Assembly: GCA_036496585.1 (NCBI GenBank) | Contig: DASXLB010000029.1 | Span: 65,535-129,534, forward strand | Reading direction: 5' to 3' | Source of the DNA: Vicinamibacterales bacterium | GTDB lineage: Bacteria > Acidobacteriota > Vicinamibacteria > Vicinamibacterales > 2-12-FULL-66-21 | DNA length: 64,000 bases | Part shown: piece by piece, positions 18,018 through 26,789 of the stretch | Layout: every line of letters begins with the position of its first letter | Position numbering within the stretch: the first letter of the stretch is position 1 | Program-made: the position numbers and the translations under genes | The notes under the pieces: generated by a model | Database searches by the model: none | The model's input: the letters and a program-made list of their open reading frames with translations, nothing else | Told to the model about the DNA's origin: nothing

Positions 18018-18039
18018 AGCAGAATAGAAAAATCGCATC
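18018..18039 (-). promoter_or_regulatory. AT-rich promoter-like element upstream of the activator, shared with gltB
   Basis: A 22-bp stretch matches the element before gltB at 19 of 22 positions. On the coding (minus) strand both read GATGYGAT, two variable bases in a T-run, then CTATTYTGCT. It lies about 85 bp before the activator start. The TATTCT/TATTTT core could be a -10 box, but no good -35 is present, so an activator-dependent promoter or a shared operator is possible. Confidence 0.5.
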
Positions 18040-18066
18040 GGTTTCATGCGTAATAGAGATGGCACT

Positions 18067-19902
18067 TCAGCCGTGCCACCACCGGAGGACGACGCTTTCG
18101 ACGCAAATGAGGGCCGCGATGGCGCCGAAGATCTGCAAGATGGCCGGCGTGATTTCCTTGATCCAACCCACCGGCGTGAAGTGGGTGTCAACTTCGCGCT
18201 GAATGAACGCATAGGCGACGACCGACTGCGCCGACCCGATGTGGGTCCAGCAGCCGCCGAGCGCGTAGCCGGCGATCTGCGACATGGCGAAGAGCTGTAC
18301 GAGGTGGAGGTCGAGGCCGTGGAGTCCTCGGGAGGCAAAGTCGGCGACGATGTTGTTGTCGAGAATCGCCGAAAGGAACGTTGAGCCGGTGAACTGGGCC
18401 AGGGCGACCGGCGCGGCCCCGAGCACGGTCGCGCCGTGCTGCACGGTCGCCTCGATGGTCGAGAAGAAGCCGGCGGCGGTCAGCAGGGTAATCGAGATGA
18501 ACAACGGGAACAGGAAATAGTACTCGGCGTATTCGCTGCGGGCCTCGCGCCAGGCAAGCGCCCGCATCCGTGGAATGTCGGCGATCGCCGGCAGGGCGAA
18601 GGCGAAGGCGACAAACGACGACACGAACAGCGGCACGCGCGGCTCGAGGCCGTGCAGGACGAGCACCACGGCGAAGGGAATGATGGCCAGCCCGCCGAAG
18701 CGCTGAGCGCTGCGCCGACGGATGCCGAGGTCGTCGACGACCGTGTCGACGACGCGTTCGGCGCGCAGGGCCCCTTCCCGGTCGCCGGCGGCGGCCAGCA
18801 CGTAGTGCCGATCGAGCGCGTCGGCGAGATCCTCGCTGACGAAATGCCCGAGCAGCTGCCGGCGGATCGGTTCGGGCACGGCCTCACGCACGAGCGCGAT
18901 GCCGATCGACTCGCCGTGACGCACGCGGTTCAGCAGGCCCTCGACGGCGTCGCCGAGGGCGTCGACGTGTTGTTCGATCAGCTCGATCGGCGTGAGGACT
19001 TCGCCGTGCCGGGTCGCCTGCAGGAAGCGGACGTCGGCGACGTTGGCGTCGATGATGTCCATTTCCGCCAGGTCGATGCGCCGGCCGCGCAGTTTGCGGC
19101 GCAGCTGCCATGCCACCATCAGATACGACACCACCGCCACGGGCCCGCAGTAGAACAGGAAGAAATCGTTACCCAGATGCGGCGCGAGATTGGCCTTCAT
19201 GATCAGATTGGGCGGCTCGCCGTAGGCGGAGAAGACGCCGCAGATCGTGGTCACCGCCGTGCAGAGCATGATCGCGAAGCGGGTCTGGGCGATCGGCACC
19301 GACGCCAGCATCAGGATGATGACCTGCGTGCGGATGGTCAGGCTGATCATCGACACGCCGCCGAAGATGCCCGAAGCCACGGCGACGGCCGCCGTCACCG
19401 CGATCACCGTCGGCTCGATGGCGCCGCGGTAGCGCCGCAGCAGCACGTAGGTCACCCCCTCGAGCAGGCGGGTCTGGGCCATGACGGCGACAAACAGCGT
19501 CAGCCCGAGAATGAACAGCATCGTGTCGGCGTGCAGCAGGTCGTCGAGGCCGCTGAACGAGAACAGATGCCGCTGCAGCCAGTGCGACCAGCCGATCGCC
19601 GCCAGCTCCTCGTGCCAGGCCGAGGTCCGCAGCCGGCAGAAGGTCGCCACGATGACCAGCAGCATGCCGTAGGTCAAGGCGTTCTTGTGCAGCTGGTAGC
19701 GGAACGAACCGAGTGCGAAGAGCGCCAGGATCGTGGCCAGCACCTCGGCCGCCAGCAGCCCGACCGGCATCGCGATGACGTGGCCGGCGAGCAGAATCGC
19801 CGCCGCCGTCACCGCGCAGGCGAGCAGGAAACGCCGGGATGACAGCATGACGATCGCTGGCGGCGTCGCATGCGCTCGAGGGTCGTCGGCTGGGATCGTC
19901 AT
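18067..19902 (-). CDS. Ion permease of the citrate/arsenite/NhaD-like (IT) superfamily
   Basis: 611-residue integral membrane protein. Hydrophobic segments cluster in an N-terminal half (RFLLACAVTAAAILLAGHVI to about residue 270) and a C-terminal half (from about 400), joined by a soluble stretch of about 130 residues (VLTPIELIEQHVDALGDA). Re-entrant-like motifs SAYGEPPNLIMKANL and STFLSAILDNNIVADF occupy similar places in the two halves, as in ArsB/CitM/NhaD transporters. Substrate is not clear; Na+/H+ exchange or anion transport are both possible. It is divergent from the first ammonium transporter across a gap of about 80 bp. Confidence 0.75.
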   Translation of the reverse strand: MTIPADDPRAHATPPAIVMLSSRRFLLACAVTAAAILLAGHVIAMPVGLLAAEVLATILALFALGSFRYQLHKNALTYGMLLVIVATFCRLRTSAWHEELAAIGWSHWLQRHLFSFSGLDDLLHADTMLFILGLTLFVAVMAQTRLLEGVTYVLLRRYRGAIEPTVIAVTAAVAVASGIFGGVSMISLTIRTQVIILMLASVPIAQTRFAIMLCTAVTTICGVFSAYGEPPNLIMKANLAPHLGNDFFLFYCGPVAVVSYLMVAWQLRRKLRGRRIDLAEMDIIDANVADVRFLQATRHGEVLTPIELIEQHVDALGDAVEGLLNRVRHGESIGIALVREAVPEPIRRQLLGHFVSEDLADALDRHYVLAAAGDREGALRAERVVDTVVDDLGIRRRSAQRFGGLAIIPFAVVLVLHGLEPRVPLFVSSFVAFAFALPAIADIPRMRALAWREARSEYAEYYFLFPLFISITLLTAAGFFSTIEATVQHGATVLGAAPVALAQFTGSTFLSAILDNNIVADFASRGLHGLDLHLVQLFAMSQIAGYALGGCWTHIGSAQSVVAYAFIQREVDTHFTPVGWIKEITPAILQIFGAIAALICVESVVLRWWHG

Positions 19903-19981
19903 GCGGCGGCGATCGTCACGTGGCGCTTAGTATACGAAACGGCGCACGCGCGGCGATCCACCTCGTTGTATAACTGAGCGC

Positions 19982-21256
19982 ATGAATCCCGAGATGAAGG
20001 TGGCGCTCGACACGATCTGGGTGTTGCTGACGGCGTTCCTCGTGTTCTTCATGAACGCCGGATTCGCGATGTTCGAGAGCGGCCTCTGCCGCTCGAAGAA
20101 CACCGTCAACCTGCTCGCCGAGAACTTCGTCGTCTTCGCGGTCTCGGCGCTGGCCTTCTGGGTGGCGGGATTCGCGTTGATGTTCGGCGACGGCAACCTG
20201 TTGGTCGGTCTGTCGGGATGGCTGCTGCGCGGCGCCGACAACAGTCCGCTGAGCGGCGGCGCGTATGCCGGCGTCTACCATGCGCTGGCCGGCGCGGGCG
20301 TGCCGCTCGCCGCGAAGTTTCTCTTTCAGCTCGTGTTCGCCGGCACCGCCGCCACCATTGTCAGTGGCGGGGTCGCCGAGCGGATCAAGTTCAGCGCGTT
20401 CTTGCTCTTCTCGTTCGTGCTGGTGGCGGTGATTTATCCGATGACGGGGCACTGGGTGCGCGGCGGCTGGCTCGAGCGCGCCGGCTTCGTCGACTTCGCC
20501 GGCGCCACCGTCGTGCACAGCGTCGGCGGCTGGGCGGCGCTGAGCGGGATCATGCTGCTCGGGCCGCGGCTCGGCAAGTACCGGCCCAACGGCGACGCCG
20601 TGCCGGTGCCGGCGCACAACATGATGGCGGCGACGCTCGGCGCCTTCATCCTCTGGCTTGGCTGGTTCGGCTTCAACGCCGGCAGCACCATGGCCGCCGA
20701 TCCCGAGGCCATCGCACGGATCGCGCTCAATACGGGCCTGGCTGGGGCCGCCGCCGGCGTGGCTGCCACCGTCGTCGCCTGGCTGCTGCTGGGCAAGCCG
20801 GACTTGAGCCTGATTCTGAGCGGGACGCTGACCGGGCTGGTGGCGATCACCGCCGCGTGCAATGCCGTGAGCACGGTGGGCGCGGTGGTGATCGGGCTGC
20901 TCGCCGGTCCGCTGGCGATCTACTCGGTGCTGTTCTTCGAGAAACTGAAGCTCGACGATCCGGTGGGCGCGCTGAGCGTGCACCTGGTGGGAGGCGTCTT
21001 CGGCACGCTGAGCGTCGGCTTCTTCGCCACCAGCGGCGGCCTGTTCATGGGCGGCGGCTTCGGGCGGACGGCGACGCAGGCGATGGGCATCGCGGCGGTC
21101 GGCGCCGCCACGTTCACCTTGACCTTCATCACCTGGGCTCTGTTGCGCGCCACCCTCGGGATTCGTGTCTCGCCCGACGAGGAACAGATCGGCCTCGACG
21201 TCAGCGAACACGGCATCGAAGCCTACGCCGCCTTCATGAAAGTCCCGCGCGAGTAG
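19982..21256 (+). CDS. amtB: Ammonium transporter (Amt), first copy
   Basis: 424-residue channel-type ammonium transporter of the Amt/Rh family in the inner membrane. No signal peptide; 11 membrane helices fit the hydrophobicity. Family features are FMNAGFAMFESGLCRSKN, the conserved aspartate and first pore His in DFAGATVVHSVGGWAALSG, AFILWLGWFGFNAGSTM, TGLVAITAACNAVS and the second His in SVHLVGGVFGTLSVG. The C-terminal tail (DEEQIGLDVSEHGIEAY) is the segment that contacts PII proteins. The upstream gap has a TATAAC box but no copy of the nitrogen operator, so its control probably differs from the second transporter. Confidence 0.95.
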   Translation: MNPEMKVALDTIWVLLTAFLVFFMNAGFAMFESGLCRSKNTVNLLAENFVVFAVSALAFWVAGFALMFGDGNLLVGLSGWLLRGADNSPLSGGAYAGVYHALAGAGVPLAAKFLFQLVFAGTAATIVSGGVAERIKFSAFLLFSFVLVAVIYPMTGHWVRGGWLERAGFVDFAGATVVHSVGGWAALSGIMLLGPRLGKYRPNGDAVPVPAHNMMAATLGAFILWLGWFGFNAGSTMAADPEAIARIALNTGLAGAAAGVAATVVAWLLLGKPDLSLILSGTLTGLVAITAACNAVSTVGAVVIGLLAGPLAIYSVLFFEKLKLDDPVGALSVHLVGGVFGTLSVGFFATSGGLFMGGGFGRTATQAMGIAAVGAATFTLTFITWALLRATLGIRVSPDEEQIGLDVSEHGIEAYAAFMKVPRE

Positions 21257-21278
21257 CGGACACGGCGGCCGGCGGATC

Positions 21279-21320
21279 GACATAATTGTCGATACCATCG
21301 GCGGTCGCGACATTTGTGTC
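21279..21320 (+). promoter_or_regulatory. Nitrogen-operator pair 1 upstream of the second ammonium transporter
   Basis: Two 12-bp dyads, GACATAATTGTC (21279-21290, extending to an 18-bp perfect GACA-N4-TGTC palindrome with flanking ATC/GAT) and GACATTTGTGTC (21309-21320), start 30 bp apart. The same spacing and consensus recur before gltB and glnD. They lie about 245-285 bp before the predicted transcription start of the transporter, a distance compatible with enhancer action by DNA looping. Confidence 0.65.
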
Positions 21321-21394
21321 TGGTCGCGGTCCGGACAGGGTTCGTGGCGCGTCGCGGCCGCGATCCTTCCCGACTGACCGGCGCGGGCGATCCC

Positions 21395-21437
21395 GACACT
21401 TCCGTCTGGTCGCCTGGGGCAGTACGACATTTGTGTC
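21395..21437 (+). promoter_or_regulatory. Nitrogen-operator pair 2 upstream of the second ammonium transporter
   Basis: GACACTTCCGTC (21395-21406) and GACATTTGTGTC (21426-21437) start 31 bp apart. They lie about 130-170 bp before the predicted start of transcription, the classical enhancer position for sigma-54 promoters. GTCTGG follows both this pair's first site and the second site of pair 1. Confidence 0.65.
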
Positions 21438-21538
21438 CGTCCATGCGTCTGGCGACGCAGCGCTCCACGACCGACACAGCTTCCGCTAATACCTTCCGCG
21501 ACAAGGGCTTCGCTGAGCGACCTGGCGCGCCGGCCCCG

Positions 21539-21554
21539 TGGCGTTCCCCTTGCT
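21539..21554 (+). promoter_or_regulatory. Sigma-54 (-24/-12) promoter for the second ammonium transporter
   Basis: TGGCGTTCCCCTTGCT fits the RpoN pattern TGGC-N7-TTGCW at all defined positions. Transcription would start near 21565, leaving a leader of about 64 nt before the ATG at 21629. The dyad pairs upstream then occupy enhancer positions. Confidence 0.65.
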
Positions 21555-21628
21555 CCCCTCCCGGCGAGTGCGCCCGCCCGACGCGGTGGGCGTCCCGCAT
21601 CCATACCTAGCGAGGAGAGGAACCGAGC

Positions 21629-23191
21629 ATGAACAGACGCGCTGGCCTTATCTGTAGATTGGCGTTCGCCTTCGTGATGATGCTGGCGATCGTGCCGGCG
21701 GTCACGACCGAGACGGTGACGGCGCAGGCGCCGGCGGCTGGTGTGGGCGACCCGAGCGGCGCCAACACCGGGACGGCGAGCGACGTGACGGTGAAGGACG
21801 CCAAGAACCCGACGCTCGGCGAAGTCATGACCACGGTCGGGCACAACAAGATCTCGATCAATTTCGTCTGGACGCTGATCACCGGCTTCCTCGTCATGTT
21901 CATGCAGGCCGGGTTTGCGCTGGTCGAGACCGGTTTCACCCGCGCCAAGAACGCCGGCCACACCATGTCGATGAACTTCATGGTCTACGCCCTCGGCATG
22001 CTCGGCTACTGGGTTTGCGGCTTCGCGCTGCACATGGGAGGCGTCGGCGCGGTGGCGACGCTCGGCGGCACGCCGCCGCTCAATCACGAGGTGGCGATCA
22101 CGCTCTTGGGCAAGTCGTTCGGCCTGTTCGGGCTGAAGGGCTTCTTCCTCTCCGGCTCGACCTACGACGTCGGCGTCTTCGCCCTGTTCCTCTTCCAGAT
22201 GGTGTTCATGGACACGGCGGCGACGATTCCGACCGGCTCGATGGCCGAACGCTGGAAATTCTCGGCTTTCTGCGTGTTCGCCTTCTTCATGGGCGGATTC
22301 GTCTATCCGATCTACGCCAACTGGGTGTGGGGCGGCGGCTGGCTGTCGGCGCTGGGCACCAACTTCGGTCTCGGCCACGGCCACGTCGACTTCGCCGGAT
22401 CCTCGGTCGTGCACATGGTCGGCGGCGTCGCCGCCCTGGCGGGGGCGATCGTCCTCGGTCCGCGCCTCGGCAAGTACGACGCGCAGGGCAAGCCGCGCGC
22501 GATGGCCGCGCATCACTTGCCGATGGCGATTCTCGGCACGTTCATCCTCGCCTTCGGCTGGTTCGGTTTCAATCCCGGCTCGACGCTTGCCGGCACCGAC
22601 CTGCGCATCGCCGTCGTCGCCACCAACACCATGCTGGCGTCAGCGGGCGGCGCCTTCTCGGCGATGCTCTACATGTGGCTGGTCTACGGCAAGCCGGACC
22701 CCGGCATGCTGGTCAACGGCATGCTCGCCGGACTCGTGGCGATCACCGCGCCGTGCGCGTTTGTGACCGCCCCGGCCGCGGTGCTGATCGGGCTCATCTC
22801 GGGTGTGCTCGTCATCTGGGCGGCCTTCTTCATCGAGCGGACGCTCAAGATCGATGACCCGGTCGGCGCCATCGCCGTCCACGGCGTGAACGGCGCGTGG
22901 GGCGTGCTCTCGCTCGGCCTGTTCGCCGACGGTTCGTACGGCGACGGCTGGAACGGCGTCGCCGGGACGGTAACCGGTCTTTTCTACGGCGCGCCGAAGC
23001 AGTTCGTCGCCGAGTGCATCGGCGTGCTGGCGTGCGCGATCTGGGTCTTCGTCACCTTCTACATCTTCTTCAAGATCGTCGATGCCATCATCGGCAACCG
23101 CGTGCCGGCCGAGGTTGAACTCGCCGGCCTCGACATCCCCGAAATGGGCGTGCTCGCGTATCCCGAGTTCACGCTGAAGGCCGGGGAGTAG
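21629..23191 (+). CDS. amtB: Ammonium transporter (Amt), second copy with N-terminal signal/extension
   Basis: 520-residue Amt channel, longer than the first copy by about 100 residues, mainly at the N-terminus. That end looks like a signal sequence (LICRLAFAFVMMLAIVPAVT) followed by a polar Ala/Gly/Thr region before the first channel helix (FVWTLITGFLVMFMQAGFAL). Channel motifs are DFAGSSVVHMVGGVAALAG, FILAFGWFGFNPGSTLAG, GLVAITAPCAFV and VHGVNGAWGVLSLG. A GAGGAGAGGA site precedes the ATG. Paired dyads and a -24/-12 promoter upstream predict induction under nitrogen limitation by a sigma-54 activator. Two small genes follow closely. Confidence 0.95.
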   Translation: MNRRAGLICRLAFAFVMMLAIVPAVTTETVTAQAPAAGVGDPSGANTGTASDVTVKDAKNPTLGEVMTTVGHNKISINFVWTLITGFLVMFMQAGFALVETGFTRAKNAGHTMSMNFMVYALGMLGYWVCGFALHMGGVGAVATLGGTPPLNHEVAITLLGKSFGLFGLKGFFLSGSTYDVGVFALFLFQMVFMDTAATIPTGSMAERWKFSAFCVFAFFMGGFVYPIYANWVWGGGWLSALGTNFGLGHGHVDFAGSSVVHMVGGVAALAGAIVLGPRLGKYDAQGKPRAMAAHHLPMAILGTFILAFGWFGFNPGSTLAGTDLRIAVVATNTMLASAGGAFSAMLYMWLVYGKPDPGMLVNGMLAGLVAITAPCAFVTAPAAVLIGLISGVLVIWAAFFIERTLKIDDPVGAIAVHGVNGAWGVLSLGLFADGSYGDGWNGVAGTVTGLFYGAPKQFVAECIGVLACAIWVFVTFYIFFKIVDAIIGNRVPAEVELAGLDIPEMGVLAYPEFTLKAGE

Positions 23192-23194
23192 CCG

Positions 23195-23704
23195 ATGTCG
23201 ACGGCGCTGGCCCCGAGCCACACTTCAGTCGACCGCTGGGACCCGTCCGGGGTCCCGGCGTTTCCCTGGCGCGACCCGGCGACGATCCCGCGCACGGATC
23301 TCGTCGCCTACATCCGTGAGATGGAAATGGCGTGCGCCGAGAACCCGGCCTCGCCGGTGCTGTGGACGCGGCTCGGCATGGCCCACGCCGTGAACTTCGA
23401 CGTCCCGAACTCCATGACGGCGCTGGCACGCGCCTGCGACACCGACCCGCTCAACTTCTGGGCGCGGTTGAAGCACGGCGAGCTGCACTACCGGCTGCGC
23501 ACGCTGCAGACGGCGGAGGACGAAACGCTGGCGGCGCTGGCGCTCGCCGACAACCCGATCCAGCTCTCGATCGCGCGGCGTCAGCTCCGGGACATTCGCG
23601 CCACGGGCGTGCCGACGCGCCGAGGCCCCGGATCGATCCGCGGCCTCGCGGTCTTCCTCTCGGGGCTCAGCCTCTGCGCGTATCTCGCGCTGCATTGGGG
23701 ATGA
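23195..23704 (+). CDS. TPR-like protein with a C-terminal membrane anchor
   Basis: 169 residues. The soluble part (about 1-135) resembles TPR helices (PVLWTRLGMAHAVNFDVPNS, DPLNFWARLKHGELHYRLRT, DETLAALALADNPIQLSIAR). A basic linker and one C-terminal membrane segment (GLAVFLSGLSLCAYLALHWG) make it a tail-anchored protein with its repeats in the cytoplasm. It begins 3 bp after the ammonium transporter and overlaps the next small gene, so it belongs to the same operon and may be an accessory of the transporter (inference). Family not recognised. Confidence 0.75.
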   Translation: MSTALAPSHTSVDRWDPSGVPAFPWRDPATIPRTDLVAYIREMEMACAENPASPVLWTRLGMAHAVNFDVPNSMTALARACDTDPLNFWARLKHGELHYRLRTLQTAEDETLAALALADNPIQLSIARRQLRDIRATGVPTRRGPGSIRGLAVFLSGLSLCAYLALHWG

Positions 23705-23838
23705 CCTGGCGCTATTTCGCCGGCGCGTGCGTGCTCGCCGGTGGACTGCTCTTCAAGGCCGGCGCTCCCGTCCCTGCCATCCTGCTGGGGATGGCGGGCG
23801 CCGCCGGCTTTAACTGGTGGCGGCTGAGCCGCCACTGA
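23701..23838 (+). CDS. Very small two-helix membrane protein
   Basis: 45 residues, almost entirely hydrophobic (WRYFAGACVLAGGLLF, then APVPAILLGMAGAAGFNWW), ending WRLSRH. It starts with an ATG that overlaps the upstream stop (ATGA). Its clean frame, tight coupling and membrane-like composition argue that it is a real small gene rather than noise. Function unknown; location in the nitrogen operon is the only hint. Confidence 0.55.
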   Translation: MTWRYFAGACVLAGGLLFKAGAPVPAILLGMAGAAGFNWWRLSRH

Positions 23839-24005
23839 ACCTGACGACACTGCAAGACCGGACGAAACGCAATCCCGCGTTTCTCAGCAGTCGTCGTGTG
23901 TCTCGACACGCGCGCGGAGGCGGGACGCTCCGCATGGGCATATTCGTCAATTGGGGATGGCGGCCGCCACCAGCGCCGCTCGCCGATCTCGGGAGGTCAG
24001 TTCGC

Positions 24006-25229
24006 ATGAGCAAGATCATGAGCATGATCACGAAACGCGTCGCGGCATCCGTGACGGGCACATCGCTGGCGACTGCAGCGGTAATGCTGCTGCTGGCGGG
24101 ATCCGCGGCAGCGCAATCGCCGCCACCCCCGCCGCCGCCCGATCCGCAGGCCGACAAGCCGGCCGAGAATCCGACACTCGCGTTCTTCAAGAACACTGAG
24201 CTGTCGGGCTTCGTCGACACCTACTACGCCTATAACTTCAACAAGCCGGCGACACCGTGTGTAACGGTTGGCGGCGTCGCCGATTTCAACTGCCTGCACA
24301 ACTTCGATGTCGCCCACAACTCCTTCAGCCTGAATATGGCCAAGCTGGCGCTCGAGAAAAAGCCGACGCCCGACAGCCGCGGCGGCTTCCGCGTCGACCT
24401 CGCCTATGGCCAGTCAGCTGCCATCATCGGCGGCTACGATACGGCCCCGGCCGCGGTGAACAGCACGATCGAGCAGGCCTATCTGAGCTACCTGGCTCCC
24501 ACCAAGAAGGGATCGCTGCAGTTTGACTTCGGCAAGTTCGTCACGCCGGCCGGCGCCGAAGTCATCGAGACGAAAGACAACTGGAACTACTCGCGTTCGC
24601 TGCTGTTCTCGCTGGCCATCCCCTATTACCACGAAGGCGTGCGGATGAACTATTCGCCGAACGACAAGGTGACCGTCGGCGCCCAGTTGACCAACGGCTG
24701 GAACGACGTCGTCGACAACAACAGCGGGAAAACCGTCGCGTTCGTCGCGACCCTGAAACCAACGGCCAAGGTTTCCTGGAGTGTGAACTACCTCGTCGGC
24801 CCCGAACAGGCCATCGAGAGCAGTCCGACCAGGAATCTCTTCGACACGACGTTCTCGTTCACGGCCACGCCGAAGGTCAGCCTGATGCTGAACTACGACT
24901 ACGGCTCGGACAAGATCAATGACAGCGGCGTCAGCTGGCAGGGCGTCGCCGGCTACGCGAAGCTCTCGCCCAACGCGTGGTTCTCGCTGGTGCCGCGCGT
25001 CGAGTTCCTCAAGGACGGCGACGGCTTCATGACCGGCACGTCGCAGAATCTCCAGGAGTTCACGCTGACGGCGGAGTTCAAACACAAGGACGGCGTGCTG
25101 ATGCGGATCGAGTACCGCAACGATCACGCCGACACCGACTACTTCATCAAGGAGACCGACGAGAAAGTCAGGAACCAGAGCGTCTTCACGATCGGCTGGG
25201 TCTACGCCTTCAGCTCGAAGACCCCCTAG
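24006..25229 (+). CDS. Outer-membrane beta-barrel porin-like protein
   Basis: 407 residues with a clear signal peptide (LATAAVMLLLAGSAAAQS), a poly-proline spacer, then a beta-barrel that begins ELSGFVDTYYAYNFNKPATP and continues in alternating strands (FRVDLAYGQSAAIIGGYD, RMNYSPNDKVTVGAQLTNGW, LMLNYDYGSDKIND). It ends ...VFTIGWVYAFSSKTP, with the terminal aromatic pattern of outer-membrane barrels. Best fit is the OmpL-like/BBP2 porin family. ATG at 24006 follows a GGGAGG site. It follows the second ammonium transporter set by 167 bp and might admit nitrogenous solutes, which is inference from context. A GTGTC-TC-GACAC palindrome lies in its leader near 23899. Confidence 0.8.
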   Translation: MSKIMSMITKRVAASVTGTSLATAAVMLLLAGSAAAQSPPPPPPPDPQADKPAENPTLAFFKNTELSGFVDTYYAYNFNKPATPCVTVGGVADFNCLHNFDVAHNSFSLNMAKLALEKKPTPDSRGGFRVDLAYGQSAAIIGGYDTAPAAVNSTIEQAYLSYLAPTKKGSLQFDFGKFVTPAGAEVIETKDNWNYSRSLLFSLAIPYYHEGVRMNYSPNDKVTVGAQLTNGWNDVVDNNSGKTVAFVATLKPTAKVSWSVNYLVGPEQAIESSPTRNLFDTTFSFTATPKVSLMLNYDYGSDKINDSGVSWQGVAGYAKLSPNAWFSLVPRVEFLKDGDGFMTGTSQNLQEFTLTAEFKHKDGVLMRIEYRNDHADTDYFIKETDEKVRNQSVFTIGWVYAFSSKTP

Positions 25230-25334
25230 CGCGGAACACCGCGGCCGGCGCCTGATCCTCCGCACGAGACCTGCTGCGGGATCCGGCCCGGCCGCCCTAT
25301 GATCACGCGCCGACGTAACGCGGCTGACGGCGCC

Positions 25335-26789
25335 TCAGGCGCCGGGCAACGGGGCCGGCAGATCGGATTCGCCCATCAGGAACAGATCGACGCCGCGGGC
25401 GCAGCTTCGACCCTCGGCGATCGCCCAGACGATGAGCGACTGGCCGCGCTGCATGTCGCCGGCGGTGAACACGCCGGGCACGCTGGTCATCCAGTCGCTA
25501 TCGCGCCACACCGTGCCGCGATCGGTCAGCCGCAGCCCGAACTGCTGCACCGGACCGGCCGTCTCGGGACCGGTGAAGCCCATCGCCAGCAGGACCAGAT
25601 CCGCCGGCACCTCGAACGCCGATGCGGCGACCGGCGCGAACACGGTGCGGCCGGCCACGATCGACGGCTCGACCCGTACGCCGCGCAGCGCCTTCACCCG
25701 GCCCTGCCCGTCGTCGACGAAGCACTCGGTCGACACGGCGAAGAGGCGCTCGCCCCCCTCTTCGTGCGCGCTCGACACGCGGAAGATGCGCGGCCACTCG
25801 GGCCACGGATTGTCGGCGGCCCGCTCGTCGGGCGGCCGCGGCATGAGTTCGATCTGGACGACGGCCGCCGCTCCCTGGCGGTGTGCCGTGCCCAGGCAGT
25901 CGGCGCCGGTGTCGCCGCCGCCGATGATCACGACGCGTTTGCCTGCCGCCGTGATCTCCCCTTCCGCCGGGACGCCGTCTCCCTCGCAGCGGCGGTTCTG
26001 CTGCGTGAGATAGTCCATCGCGAAGTGAACGCCCTGCAGCTCACGTCCCGGCACGCGCAGATCGCGGGGCAGCGTCGCGCCGCCGGCCAGCACGATCGCA
26101 TCGAAATCGGCGCGCAGGTCCTCCGACGCGATGTCGGTGCCAACCGCGCAGCGCGTTCGAAAGCGGATGCCCTCGTCGGCCATCAGCGCGATCCGGCGAT
26201 CGAGCAGCCGCTTCTCCAGCTTGAACTCGGGAATGCCGTAGCGCAGCAGGCCGCCGATCCGATCGGCCCGCTCGAACACCGTCACGGTGTGCCCCGCGCG
26301 ATTGAGCTGATCGGCCGCCGCCAGGCCCGCCGGACCCGAGCCGACCACGGCCACCTGCTTGCCCGTGCGCCAGGCCGGCGGTCGCGCCACGATCCAGCCT
26401 TCGCTGAAGGCGCGGTCGATGATCGCCACCTCGGTCGCCTTGATCGTGACCGGGGTGTCGCTGATCCCCAGCACGCACGAGGCCTCGCACGGCGCCGGAC
26501 AGAGGCGGCCGGTGAACTCCGGAAAATTGTTGGTGTCGTGGAGCTGGTCGATCGCGGCCTGCCAGCGATCGCGATAAACCAGGTCGTTCCAGCTGGGGAT
26601 GAGATTGCCGAGCGGACAGCCCTGGTGGCAGAAGGGAATGCCGCAGTCCATGCAGCGCGAGGCCTGGCCGCGCAGCACGCGATCCTCGTGGGGCAGGTAG
26701 ACCTCGCGCCAGTCGTGCAACCGCTCGGCGACGGGGCGCGATGGCTGCTTCTGACGGGCGATCTCGAGAAAGCCGGTGGGCTTACCCAT
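25335..26789 (-). CDS. gltD: Glutamate synthase (NADPH) small subunit
   Basis: Delivers electrons from NADPH through FAD and Fe-S to the large subunit in the GOGAT reaction. 484 residues from the start [20 protein letters not shown]. The N-terminal [17 protein letters not shown] holds the Fe-S cysteines. Nucleotide-binding sites are [17 protein letters not shown] and [15 protein letters not shown]. The C-terminal [20 protein letters not shown] closes the FAD site. The start overlaps gltB by 8 bp. It is the last gene of the glnD-glnK-gltB-gltD block. Confidence 0.96.
   Translation of the reverse strand: MGKPTGFLEIARQKQPSRPVAERLHDWREVYLPHEDRVLRGQASRCMDCGIPFCHQGCPLGNLIPSWNDLVYRDRWQAAIDQLHDTNNFPEFTGRLCPAPCEASCVLGISDTPVTIKATEVAIIDRAFSEGWIVARPPAWRTGKQVAVVGSGPAGLAAADQLNRAGHTVTVFERADRIGGLLRYGIPEFKLEKRLLDRRIALMADEGIRFRTRCAVGTDIASEDLRADFDAIVLAGGATLPRDLRVPGRELQGVHFAMDYLTQQNRRCEGDGVPAEGEITAAGKRVVIIGGGDTGADCLGTAHRQGAAAVVQIELMPRPPDERAADNPWPEWPRIFRVSSAHEEGGERLFAVSTECFVDDGQGRVKALRGVRVEPSIVAGRTVFAPVAASAFEVPADLVLLAMGFTGPETAGPVQQFGLRLTDRGTVWRDSDWMTSVPGVFTAGDMQRGQSLIVWAIAEGRSCARGVDLFLMGESDLPAPLPGA

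Noticed and set aside
19903..19981. Nitrogen operator before the first ammonium transporter
   Set aside because: No GACA-N4-TGTC dyad or -24/-12 promoter is present in this 80-bp gap; only a TATAAC box is seen.
19916..22516. An 866-codon open frame antisense to both ammonium transporters
   Set aside because: Low-complexity His/Glu/Arg text with no motif; it also crosses the regulatory gap before the second transporter.
25320..25350. Terminator hairpin (GGCGCC-type) at the end of gltD
   Set aside because: The short GGCGCCTCAGGCGCC dyad lies across the gltD stop, partly inside coding sequence, and lacks a T-run.
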